DNA of 64,000 bases. Origin: Kaistella soli. GTDB lineage: Bacteria; Bacteroidota; Bacteroidia; Flavobacteriales; Weeksellaceae. The notes below the pieces were generated by a model. It had not been told where the DNA came from. It saw nothing but the letters and a program-made list of their open reading frames with translations, and did no database searches. The first letter of the stretch is position 1, and every line of letters begins with the position of its first letter. Location of the stretch: positions 496,001 through 560,000 of the forward strand of contig NZ_JAHOPF010000002.1 of assembly GCF_019038595.1 (NCBI RefSeq), read 5' to 3'. A program made the position numbers and the translations under genes. This document shows positions 41,946 to 50,172 of this stretch, piece by piece.

Positions 41946-43352
41946 TTATAGTTTTTCTGCGGACAAATTTTGGGTAGATTTCATCAGTTCTACGGCGGAC
42001 CTTCTTTGATTGAATACTGCGGTTTGATATTCCAGTTCTGCATTTTCAAGATCATTTTCTGCTTCAATCAACTGGCTGGATTTAATTAAACCGTATCTGA
42101 ATTCCTTTTCGGCTTGCGTTAAAGCATTTTTGGCAATCTGTCTCGCTTTTGCCTTCAATTCAATTTGGGACCAAGCGATATTGTAATTGGTTTGATTATT
42201 AGCTAAATTGAGCTGCAGTTTTCTTTCTGCATCCGTTTTTTTGCTTTCCAAAATTTCTCTCTCAATCCTGGCTTTTTCCATTTCGTGTTTCCCTTCATTG
42301 CCATCAAAAACATCCCATTTAAAACCAATTCCGGCCTGAAACATCGGAAAGATCTGAGTGTTTTTTAAATCTGAATCAAGCCTATTCACCATTCCGGGAA
42401 TTACATCTTTAGAAGAAGAAACATTCGAATTGAACAGCCCCAAATAAGAAACGGAAGCCGTTGCCTGAACCTTGGGAATCCACCATGTTTTTTCAGCTTT
42501 AATCTTAGCATCAATGGCTTTAATCCCAAAATCAAATGCCTTCAGTTCTGCGCGGTTTTCTACTGACTGATCTCCATTCAGGTATTCTATTTTTTCTAAA
42601 GTTGGATTGATTAAAGCAATCCTCGTTTTTTCAATTCCTGTCAGAAGGTAAAGCTGCGTAATCAGCAGTTCTCTTTTTCCTTCATATTCAACCATTTTAG
42701 AATCGAGTGTTGCCTCTGCCAATTCAATTTTTTTGAAATCGTAAGGCGTGATTAAGCCGTATCCCAACGCTTTTTCGGCGGTTTTCTTATTGATGTCGAG
42801 GCGTTTTTTGCTTTCATCCAGCACTTTTTTAGATTCGGTGACCAAAGCAAACTGATCGTACGCTTTTGAAACCTGAGTAATCACTTCATCCTGATATTTT
42901 TCCTGCAACGCCCGATTGGAATTATTTTTTTCCGTCAATGCCTGTTTCAAATACTTTACTTTTCCGCCGGAATAAATCAAAACCGAAGCTTCGGCTTTTG
43001 CTGCAACATCAAAACCCGATAAATTGAACTGATTATCGAGCGCGCCTTCGGGAAAAACCATTCCCGGAAAAACAGGTTTGATTGCCGGAACTACAAGTTC
43101 GGGGGAATTAATATCAGCGGTTGCATTAAGATATCCTGCTTTACCGGAGATTTCTACTTTAGGAAGGAAAACATCCTTCAGTTTCTGCTGATCAAGACCG
43201 ATTGCTTTTGCATCCAAATTCTGCTGTTCTATCGCAGCATCTCTTTGAAGCGCCGCATTCACAAGTTCCTGGAGATCCGGTGCGGTCTGCGCCCGGAAAA
43301 CCATTGGAAAACCAAGCATGGCGGCAAAAAATGCCTTATTAAAGTTTTTCAT
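41946..43352 (-). CDS. TolC-family outer membrane efflux protein
   Basis: The 468-residue protein has a Sec signal peptide and two repeats of the outer membrane efflux fold. The helical segments include QKVSKAYDQFAL-like ITQVSKAYDQFALVTESKKVL and, in the second half, NLANNQTNYNIAWSQIELKAKA, then EAENDLENAELEYQTAVFNQRR. It forms the outer membrane channel of the three-gene exporter and is its first gene. A 16-bp palindrome lies 55-70 bp upstream. Confidence 0.9.
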   Translation of the reverse strand: MKNFNKAFFAAMLGFPMVFRAQTAPDLQELVNAALQRDAAIEQQNLDAKAIGLDQQKLKDVFLPKVEISGKAGYLNATADINSPELVVPAIKPVFPGMVFPEGALDNQFNLSGFDVAAKAEASVLIYSGGKVKYLKQALTEKNNSNRALQEKYQDEVITQVSKAYDQFALVTESKKVLDESKKRLDINKKTAEKALGYGLITPYDFKKIELAEATLDSKMVEYEGKRELLITQLYLLTGIEKTRIALINPTLEKIEYLNGDQSVENRAELKAFDFGIKAIDAKIKAEKTWWIPKVQATASVSYLGLFNSNVSSSKDVIPGMVNRLDSDLKNTQIFPMFQAGIGFKWDVFDGNEGKHEMEKARIEREILESKKTDAERKLQLNLANNQTNYNIAWSQIELKAKARQIAKNALTQAEKEFRYGLIKSSQLIEAENDLENAELEYQTAVFNQRRSAVELMKSTQNLSAEKL

Positions 43353-43406
43353 TTTTCAGTTCTTTGTTTTGCGGGTACAAAGTTCCGGTCTTTAAAAAGC
43401 GTTTCC

Positions 43407-43422
43407 TTTGACATTTGTCAAA
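43407..43422 (-). promoter_or_regulatory. Crp/Fnr-type palindrome in the tolC promoter
   Basis: TTTGAC-ATTT-GTCAAA is a perfect 6-4-6 inverted repeat, 55-70 bp upstream of the tolC ATG, between that gene and the terminator of the preceding gene. The half-site resembles the TTGAT/TTGAC half-sites of Crp/Fnr regulators, and such a regulator is encoded downstream of the operon. Confidence 0.55.
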
Positions 43423-43427
43423 AAATA

Positions 43428-43457
43428 AAAACCGCTTCAGAAAACTGAAACGGTTTT
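43428..43457 (-). terminator. Terminator of the alpha-2-macroglobulin gene
   Basis: AAAACCGCTTCAG and CTGAAACGGTTTT form a 13-bp stem with one mismatch around AAAA. On the minus strand it is followed by TTTTTATTTTTT. Confidence 0.7.
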
Positions 43458-43476
43458 AAAAATTCATGAGAATAAT

Positions 43477-46400
43477 CTACTCAGAAATGGTGACCTTCGT
43501 GCCTTTCGTATGCGCATTCATTTGTGGCGCGTAATAGTTCTGCAAAGTGGTAATTCCGTTGCTGAAAGTTCCCGATGCGTTGCAGATATAATCGTACTCG
43601 AAAACGTACTTCCCTTTGGGCATATTTTCGATGTAGAAATTTGTTGAAGCATCTTTCGTGGACTGATAATAACCCAAACTGTTTTTCCATTCATAACCTG
43701 AAATAACGTTCAACGGCTCAAAACCTGCAGCACGCATATCTTTCAGGTGAATGAATTCCATATTTCTGTCGGTGTTCAGAATCATTCTTACGGTAACTTT
43801 ATCCCCCACTTTTAACGGTGAATTTTCTGTGATTTTAATTAACTCTTCGCCGTTTACGGTTTTCACTTTTTTATACAGTTCTTTCGTGATCGAAAGGTAA
43901 GATTCGGAGGATTTAATTTTGTCCAGATCCTCATAATACTGCCAGAACAAGCCGCCCTGAACAATTCCGGGACCGGGTTTGGTGACGGTAACCGTTCCTA
44001 AATTTTTATCAATTACAGATTCCTTCACTGAGCTTTTCACGTATCCGGTTGCTTTTTTGTCCGGATTTACAAGTTCTTTTCCGCCCCAAACAATGGTTGA
44101 TTTATCGCTTTCTGAACTCGTCCATGATTTTCCTGAATTTAAAATAGTGAAAATCACTTCCGCGGTTCCGCGCGAACTTCCCCATGAATTCACTTCTTTC
44201 TGCGTAATCAGCCAGATTTTCATTTCCTCAATGAAATTTGTATCGTTCGGAGTCAGTTTATTAAACGCTTCCAATGCACCGGCGTGATTTACAGTTTTAG
44301 AATTGTACCAGCCCCAATCGTTCAGATTTTGTTTCCAGTAAACACCTTGGGTTTCTGTTTCGGTCGAGGTTTCCTTTAAATAAGTAAGGAATTTTTTCGA
44401 AACATCTTTCATCCCATAACTGTCAAATAAAATCGCTAAACGGTGCAATCCAAAAAAGGTAAAATCGGTGATTTTTTCTGTTTTCGCTTTGGAAATTACG
44501 GCATTTTTCAGCGCAGTTCCTTTGGTTTTTAGAGGATATTCTTTTTCCCAATAATTTCGGGTGTCGAGATAATCTAAAACATAATTATTCACGAGGTTTT
44601 TCTTGTCGATTTCGCCATATTTGTTCACTTCGGTATCCACAAAACTGATCAGTTTCGAAACCATTTCTTTCTGTTCAGAACTTTGATAATCTGCAGTGTT
44701 TCCTTTCAGCCATTCATTAATTTTTCCTAAAGATTTTAAAATATACAACGAATTATAGTACGAACTTGGATAACCTTGATACCAAGAAAAACCGCCATCC
44801 GGATTCTGCAGTTTTTTCAGTTCTGCCCAATCATTCTGAATGGAATTTCGCATCGTATTTGCATCAAAAAGACGCGCCAATTTTTCCATTTGCTCGGTTT
44901 CATTTTTAGAATCTAAAACCCACGGTGTTTCCTCCAGAAGCAACTGTTTCAGTTCCTGATTTTTTTCAAGATTTGAAGTCAGTAAACCTTTGCTTTGATA
45001 TTCTTCAAAAACAGTTTTCAGTTTTGGATTGGCTTTAAAGATTTCAGAAGCCAAAACATCAGCAAACCATTTATTAAAAATAACATCAGCTGAATTATTC
45101 TGGTCGTTTTTCAGACTTGGCAAAGCAAACATAATTTCCCAGATCGGATTGGTTGTCAGTTCCAAAGTATTGGAAAAATTTGTAGCAGTTGTTGAAGAAT
45201 TTTTGACTAAATTTTCCAGTGTAAACGTTTTCGTCTGACCTTCTTTCACGAAAATCGGAACTGCATCGGTAACCAGCATTCTGTTTGGCAACACAGCAAT
45301 TGCTTTCTGTTCACCATCCGAGAAATTACCGGCTTTGGCGACAATTTTAATAATGATCGAAGAAACATCGTTCGGAACTTTGAGTTTCCAGTTGACCACA
45401 GCATTTCCATTTTCGGCAAGACTGAAGGTTTCCTGTGTTTCATTCAAACTAAATTTACCGGAAATATCTTCATTGGTAAAAGCATCCAGAATCTGAAGCT
45501 GTGCCGTTCCGTTCAGCTTTTGACTGACTAAACTTGAAAGTTTCGACTGAAGATTCAGTTCGTCACCTTCACGCAGGAATCTCGGATAATTCGGCGTAAC
45601 CGAAAACTCCTTCTGCGTTACCACTTCTTTCTCCAAAACTGCAGATCTTGCATCTTTGGTATGGGCTAAAAACATCAGTTTCCATTGTGTTAATGCTTCC
45701 GGAGAAGTAAACTCAAAAGTTACATTTCCATCTTTGTCAGTTAATAAATTAGGGTAGAAAAATGCGGTTTCGTTTAAGTTTTGACGAACCGGAATTTTTC
45801 CCAAATCCTCTTTTTTCCCGCCCAGTCCAGTTACCACAACTTCTTCCACATCCGAAACAGAAGTGGAATCAACCATACGTTCGGCTTTTGGCGGCGGTGG
45901 CGGCGGATTCCCAACCGATTTCATTTCAGATTTGGCTCGAACAGCATTTGACTGTTCGGCAACTGCCGCACTGTACATTACTTCCATTCGGTTTCCGTAA
46001 ATCCCTCCATTAAACCAATTAAATTCGGGAATATTAACTCCTTTCTGATTTAGATACGGCACCCTTTTGCTGAAGTTTTCCTGAGACAGGTATTCATTAA
46101 TTCCATAAGAATTTATGAGGAAATATTTCTGATACAGTTTTTGCCAGGAATAAGAATTGGCTGCAAACTGATCCAAAGATTTATCGTACATATTGGCCAA
46201 AACTTCAGCATTGACGCGTTCTTTGTCATCGCCAAGAATTTTCACCGTCCATTTTTCTTTGGAATTCGGCTGAAGTTTATCGCGGAAAGTCACCGTTTCA
46301 ATTCGTAGTGGTTTTTTGTCGGAAGCAATCTTTAAATTAACCGATTGCGTCTGCACATCATTAAAAGCCACTAACTGAAACTGTACATTGATCTGATCGA

Positions 46401-49326
46401 TACTTTCATCTTTCGGGAACGCTACTTCATATTCCAAAACGCCGTTCTTCAAAGATTTCTGTTCGGTTAAAGTTTCACCGTTTCCGTTTTGAACATAGAT
46501 GTTAACCAAAGCATTCGGAACAGCCGAATAAACATAGATTTTCGCTTTTTCAGTCCTTTTAAATTCACTTTTTGGCTGAATAACTTTCAGGAAAGGTTTC
46601 TGCGAATCAGTTAAGAATCTTTTATCGAAAACTTCGAAAGTTTTTTCGGTTTTTATGGTGTCTTTTCCTTCGATATTATAAAGCTCCAGTTTATATTTTC
46701 CGGCGGTTAATTTCCCTAAATCAAGAGATTCTTCATTCCGCAACGCTCCATTCAGAATGACAGATTGAATTCCTTTCTCTTTTTCTTCTTTGGAAAAATA
46801 ATCGTGCGGAAATTTCTGCACAAACTCGCTTTTCAAAAACTTGGGCAAATCCTGAATTTCGTCTTTAAAATTATCCCTGAAAACTCTTTCATCGGCAACC
46901 AGTTTGGAAAGTTTTACCTGATAAGTTTTCTTCAAATTCTGTTCGTTATAGTTTTTGGTCTCGACTTTTATTTTAATATTCTCATCGGTAAAAGTATCTT
47001 TAATATCGTCGGCTTTGATGTAATGGGAAACCGAAGCTACCCGCACATTTGCCGTTTCCGATTGTGTTTCACCGTTGATATCCGTTACGGAAGCATTAAT
47101 TTCATAATTATCGATTTGAATTCCATCTAAAGTTTCGTCTTTCTTCAAATCCAGTTTAATGGTAAACTCTCCTTTCTCATTGGTTTTCACGTCACCTAAA
47201 ATCGAGTTTTCATTATCATTTCCACGCGGATACCAGTAAAAATACATCCACCGGATATTGCGTTTTTTTATTTCATAATTTACAGTCGCATTGCTCAGCG
47301 GAATTCCGGAAAAAGTCATCGCTTTTCCTTTGATTTCTATGGTTTGTCCGTACTTGTATTCGTCTTTCACCGGATCGATAATGACTTCAAACTTTGGTCT
47401 TTTGTATTCTTCAACCTGAAATGATTTGTAGCTTTCGATGTTGTTTTCATGAATACGCAGCGAAAAGTTTCCGTTCAGTTTTCCGTTTGGCAAAACGAAA
47501 TTTCCACTATACGAACCAAATTCACCGGTTTTAAAATTCTGAGAAGAAATCTCTTCACCATTTGCATCGTACAGCGTAATTTTTTGAGAAATTCCCGGAG
47601 AAACTGATTCTTTCTCATTCAGCAACTTCGTGTTGATTACTTTAAAATAGACGGTTTGCCCAGGTCTGTAAATTCCCCTGTCTAAAAAAATCTGCGCCAA
47701 ATCTCTCTGTTTTCCGATCTCATTTTCCGGATAATAATTGTTTCCATACACCTGAATTAAATTAAAATCGTTCGTTTTCGGCTGCTGAACAAGATAATAC
47801 CGGTAATAATCTTTTTCGCTGGAGACAGGAAATTTGAAAGTCGCAGACTGATCAGAAGCTGCGTTAAATGAATTCACGCCTGTTCCGCGGGAATATTCAA
47901 AGATTTTCAAACCTTCATTAGAAATGGACTGTCCGTTCTCGCGGCTCACCAATTTCAGCTGGTCTTCCAGAGATTTCCTTTCATCTTTTTTTGCATAAAT
48001 AATTCGCGAAGATGTGGAAATGAAATAAAAATTCTCCTGAATGGCGTTTTCCACGACATATTCCACCATATAAATTCCGGAAGGAAGCGGCTTAATTTCC
48101 AGCGAAGTTTTGTGGTTTTTATAATCCTTTAAATCCTGAAGACTGAAGGTTTCTTTACGCACAAGCGTTTTCTTCACATTTTGGAAAATATTTTTGTCAT
48201 ACTGATTGGAGACATATTTCAAAAAATTCTGAAAATCATCTTTTACTTCATAAATATTTAAAGAAAACTGATGAACATTTTTCGCCTCTGCAACCAAATG
48301 TATCGGCAGATTTGCCTGTGTGTGCGTTTCATATTTAATTAACAAGGCGGGATTTACAATCTGGTTTTCCCGGTTTTTTATATTATCTGAAAATTTCGAT
48401 TTTAAATACTGTTTTTTCGCAGTTTCAGCCCAGGAAAGCGCGTCCTGATTCTTCTGTTCAGAAGTAAGTTCGTCCATGATCTCAGCAATAATCAAAACTT
48501 TGTAATCGCCTTCTGTATTTGATTTTACAAGATCCTGAAGCAGCGCTAATTTATCCTTGCAGTTGTTAAATTCACAGTTATAGTTCAGTGTCTGATGCTG
48601 AAAATAGAGTTTGGAATTTCCTGAATTCCTGGTGATCAGTCCGTCATAAATATTCAATATTTTCTGGTGATTCTCTTTGAGTTCATTCGGAGTAAAAAGT
48701 TCAGAATTTTTCAAAAATTCAATTTCATTTACCGCATTCCAGTCGAATAAAGTAGGGAAATAGTCCAGATCCTGAGTTTCCTCGAAAATAGCTTTGTATT
48801 TTGAAAGCTGTATTTTTTGCAAAACGGCTTTTTTCTTATTTAAATTTTCAAAATGTTGGGTTAAATAATTCTTGAAATCAAGTTTACTCCAGGTTTCAAT
48901 TTGGGCAACATCCTGATTATTAATATTGGCCCGCTGGTTAATTTCCCAGGATTCATTCTGATAATAATCCATAAAAAACTGACCCAGCAATACCTCATAA
49001 ACCAGTTTCTGTTCTCCTTTCAGCTGATCACCGAAAGAAGAAAGCTTTTTAAAAAACTGACTTGATGAATCGTTGTTTCCGTCATCACGGGTTTGGTTCA
49101 CAATGCTGAATTCCGCTTTCAGCGAGCGTATTAACTGATTCGCATTGTCATCTTTCATGGCTTGTTTCTGGATTTCTAAAATAATGGGAAGATTCGATTT
49201 GTATTTTCCGGTTTTGTAATTTTCAGCGACTTTTTTCCACTGGTCATCGTAATATTTCTGCCCGAAAAGCGGAGAAAAAAGTGAAAGAAAAAGAAATAGG
49301 GTAAAAAGCCTGGTAAAGTTTTTCAT
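43477..49326 (-). CDS. Alpha-2-macroglobulin family protein without thioester
   Basis: The 1949-residue secreted protein starts with a Sec signal peptide (KNFTRLFTLFLFLSLFSPLFGQ). A helical N-terminal region (about 25-300) is followed by macroglobulin domains, with the MG2 signature IFLDRGIYRPGQTVYFKV near 545. A proline-rich loop (NPPPPPPK) and a VEEVVVTGLGGKK stretch resembling a TonB-receptor plug linker precede the A2M core ETAFFYPNLLTDKDG near 1185. A terpene-cyclase-like helical barrel follows, with NPDGGFSWYQGYPSSYYNSL. No CxEQ thioester is present, so it cannot trap proteases covalently. A protease-inhibiting or envelope scaffold role is inferred from YfaS-like proteins. Confidence 0.9.
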   Translation of the reverse strand: MKNFTRLFTLFLFLSLFSPLFGQKYYDDQWKKVAENYKTGKYKSNLPIILEIQKQAMKDDNANQLIRSLKAEFSIVNQTRDDGNNDSSSQFFKKLSSFGDQLKGEQKLVYEVLLGQFFMDYYQNESWEINQRANINNQDVAQIETWSKLDFKNYLTQHFENLNKKKAVLQKIQLSKYKAIFEETQDLDYFPTLFDWNAVNEIEFLKNSELFTPNELKENHQKILNIYDGLITRNSGNSKLYFQHQTLNYNCEFNNCKDKLALLQDLVKSNTEGDYKVLIIAEIMDELTSEQKNQDALSWAETAKKQYLKSKFSDNIKNRENQIVNPALLIKYETHTQANLPIHLVAEAKNVHQFSLNIYEVKDDFQNFLKYVSNQYDKNIFQNVKKTLVRKETFSLQDLKDYKNHKTSLEIKPLPSGIYMVEYVVENAIQENFYFISTSSRIIYAKKDERKSLEDQLKLVSRENGQSISNEGLKIFEYSRGTGVNSFNAASDQSATFKFPVSSEKDYYRYYLVQQPKTNDFNLIQVYGNNYYPENEIGKQRDLAQIFLDRGIYRPGQTVYFKVINTKLLNEKESVSPGISQKITLYDANGEEISSQNFKTGEFGSYSGNFVLPNGKLNGNFSLRIHENNIESYKSFQVEEYKRPKFEVIIDPVKDEYKYGQTIEIKGKAMTFSGIPLSNATVNYEIKKRNIRWMYFYWYPRGNDNENSILGDVKTNEKGEFTIKLDLKKDETLDGIQIDNYEINASVTDINGETQSETANVRVASVSHYIKADDIKDTFTDENIKIKVETKNYNEQNLKKTYQVKLSKLVADERVFRDNFKDEIQDLPKFLKSEFVQKFPHDYFSKEEKEKGIQSVILNGALRNEESLDLGKLTAGKYKLELYNIEGKDTIKTEKTFEVFDKRFLTDSQKPFLKVIQPKSEFKRTEKAKIYVYSAVPNALVNIYVQNGNGETLTEQKSLKNGVLEYEVAFPKDESIDQINVQFQLVAFNDVQTQSVNLKIASDKKPLRIETVTFRDKLQPNSKEKWTVKILGDDKERVNAEVLANMYDKSLDQFAANSYSWQKLYQKYFLINSYGINEYLSQENFSKRVPYLNQKGVNIPEFNWFNGGIYGNRMEVMYSAAVAEQSNAVRAKSEMKSVGNPPPPPPKAERMVDSTSVSDVEEVVVTGLGGKKEDLGKIPVRQNLNETAFFYPNLLTDKDGNVTFEFTSPEALTQWKLMFLAHTKDARSAVLEKEVVTQKEFSVTPNYPRFLREGDELNLQSKLSSLVSQKLNGTAQLQILDAFTNEDISGKFSLNETQETFSLAENGNAVVNWKLKVPNDVSSIIIKIVAKAGNFSDGEQKAIAVLPNRMLVTDAVPIFVKEGQTKTFTLENLVKNSSTTATNFSNTLELTTNPIWEIMFALPSLKNDQNNSADVIFNKWFADVLASEIFKANPKLKTVFEEYQSKGLLTSNLEKNQELKQLLLEETPWVLDSKNETEQMEKLARLFDANTMRNSIQNDWAELKKLQNPDGGFSWYQGYPSSYYNSLYILKSLGKINEWLKGNTADYQSSEQKEMVSKLISFVDTEVNKYGEIDKKNLVNNYVLDYLDTRNYWEKEYPLKTKGTALKNAVISKAKTEKITDFTFFGLHRLAILFDSYGMKDVSKKFLTYLKETSTETETQGVYWKQNLNDWGWYNSKTVNHAGALEAFNKLTPNDTNFIEEMKIWLITQKEVNSWGSSRGTAEVIFTILNSGKSWTSSESDKSTIVWGGKELVNPDKKATGYVKSSVKESVIDKNLGTVTVTKPGPGIVQGGLFWQYYEDLDKIKSSESYLSITKELYKKVKTVNGEELIKITENSPLKVGDKVTVRMILNTDRNMEFIHLKDMRAAGFEPLNVISGYEWKNSLGYYQSTKDASTNFYIENMPKGKYVFEYDYICNASGTFSNGITTLQNYYAPQMNAHTKGTKVTISE

Positions 49327-49373
49327 AGAGTTGGTGCTAAATCTTAAATAGGATGGGAAAACGATTTATTGGT

Positions 49374-49381
49374 TAAATTTG
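49374..49381 (+). promoter_or_regulatory. -7 promoter element immediately before the UbiA-like gene
   Basis: TAAATTTG matches TAnnTTTG and ends only 5 bp before the ATG at 49387, so the transcript would be leaderless or nearly so. Confidence 0.5.
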
Positions 49382-49386
49382 CATCA

Positions 49387-50166
49387 ATGCAGCTTTTAAA
49401 TTTAGTAAAAAAATATATCATTGACAGCCAAATTTTTGTTTCGGTTATGGGAACGCTGTTTGCCGTATTTTTTATGCTGGAGCAAAACCTGTTCCGCTTC
49501 CCCACAGTGATTTTAATATTCATCACTTATTTCAGCGGCTATCTTTATACGAAATATCAGAATCACCATTTTTTTACCAGAATTTTTGCGTTCAATGTGG
49601 TTTGCGGAATTTTTTCAGCAGTTTTGATTTATCTTAATCATAATGAAATCCGGCTGCTGAAATGGCTGATTATTGTTACTATGGGTTTGTTTTACAATTC
49701 ATCATTTTTAAATAATCACATCCGGAAAATACCGCTGTTAAAGGTTTTTTATGTTGGATTGACCTGGGCTTTAATCAATTCGTGGTTAATATTGCCGTAT
49801 TTTCATTTAGAAATTTTCGTCATCAGTCTGTTTTTTATTACGGCTTTGGTTTTACCTTTTGACATCCGCGATATGAAAGATGACAAAGTAGTAACTTTTC
49901 CAAGGTTAATCGGGGTTCAGAACACCAAATATCTGGCGTATTTATTTATTTTTATCAGTTTAATAACTGCGGTATTTTATCTCAAAAACGCATATTCTGT
50001 AGCCTTTTTTTTAACCTGTGTCTGCACTTTTATTCTCATTTATTTTTCTGAAAACACCAATAAAGAAACTTACTTTTCTTTATGGGTGGAAGTTTGCAGT
50101 GGGATGCCTTTCGTATTTCTCATACTGAGTTGGCTCATTAATTGTTATGCAGTTTTCACTAAATAA
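49387..50166 (+). CDS. UbiA prenyltransferase-like membrane protein
   Basis: From the ATG at 49387 the protein has 259 residues and eight or nine hydrophobic helices. The segment LPFDIRDMKDDKVVTFPRLIG (about 157-177; acidic DIRDMKDD at 159-166) matches the second aspartate-rich motif of UbiA prenyltransferases. The first motif (NDxxD) is not recognisable; only TKYQNHHFF stands at its place. The catalytic state is therefore doubtful. A frame extension to a TTG at 49369 would run through the -7 element. It is divergent from the macroglobulin gene and followed after 6 bp by the Omp85-type gene. Confidence 0.65.
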   Translation: MQLLNLVKKYIIDSQIFVSVMGTLFAVFFMLEQNLFRFPTVILIFITYFSGYLYTKYQNHHFFTRIFAFNVVCGIFSAVLIYLNHNEIRLLKWLIIVTMGLFYNSSFLNNHIRKIPLLKVFYVGLTWALINSWLILPYFHLEIFVISLFFITALVLPFDIRDMKDDKVVTFPRLIGVQNTKYLAYLFIFISLITAVFYLKNAYSVAFFLTCVCTFILIYFSENTNKETYFSLWVEVCSGMPFVFLILSWLINCYAVFTK

Positions 50167-50172
50167 ATAATA

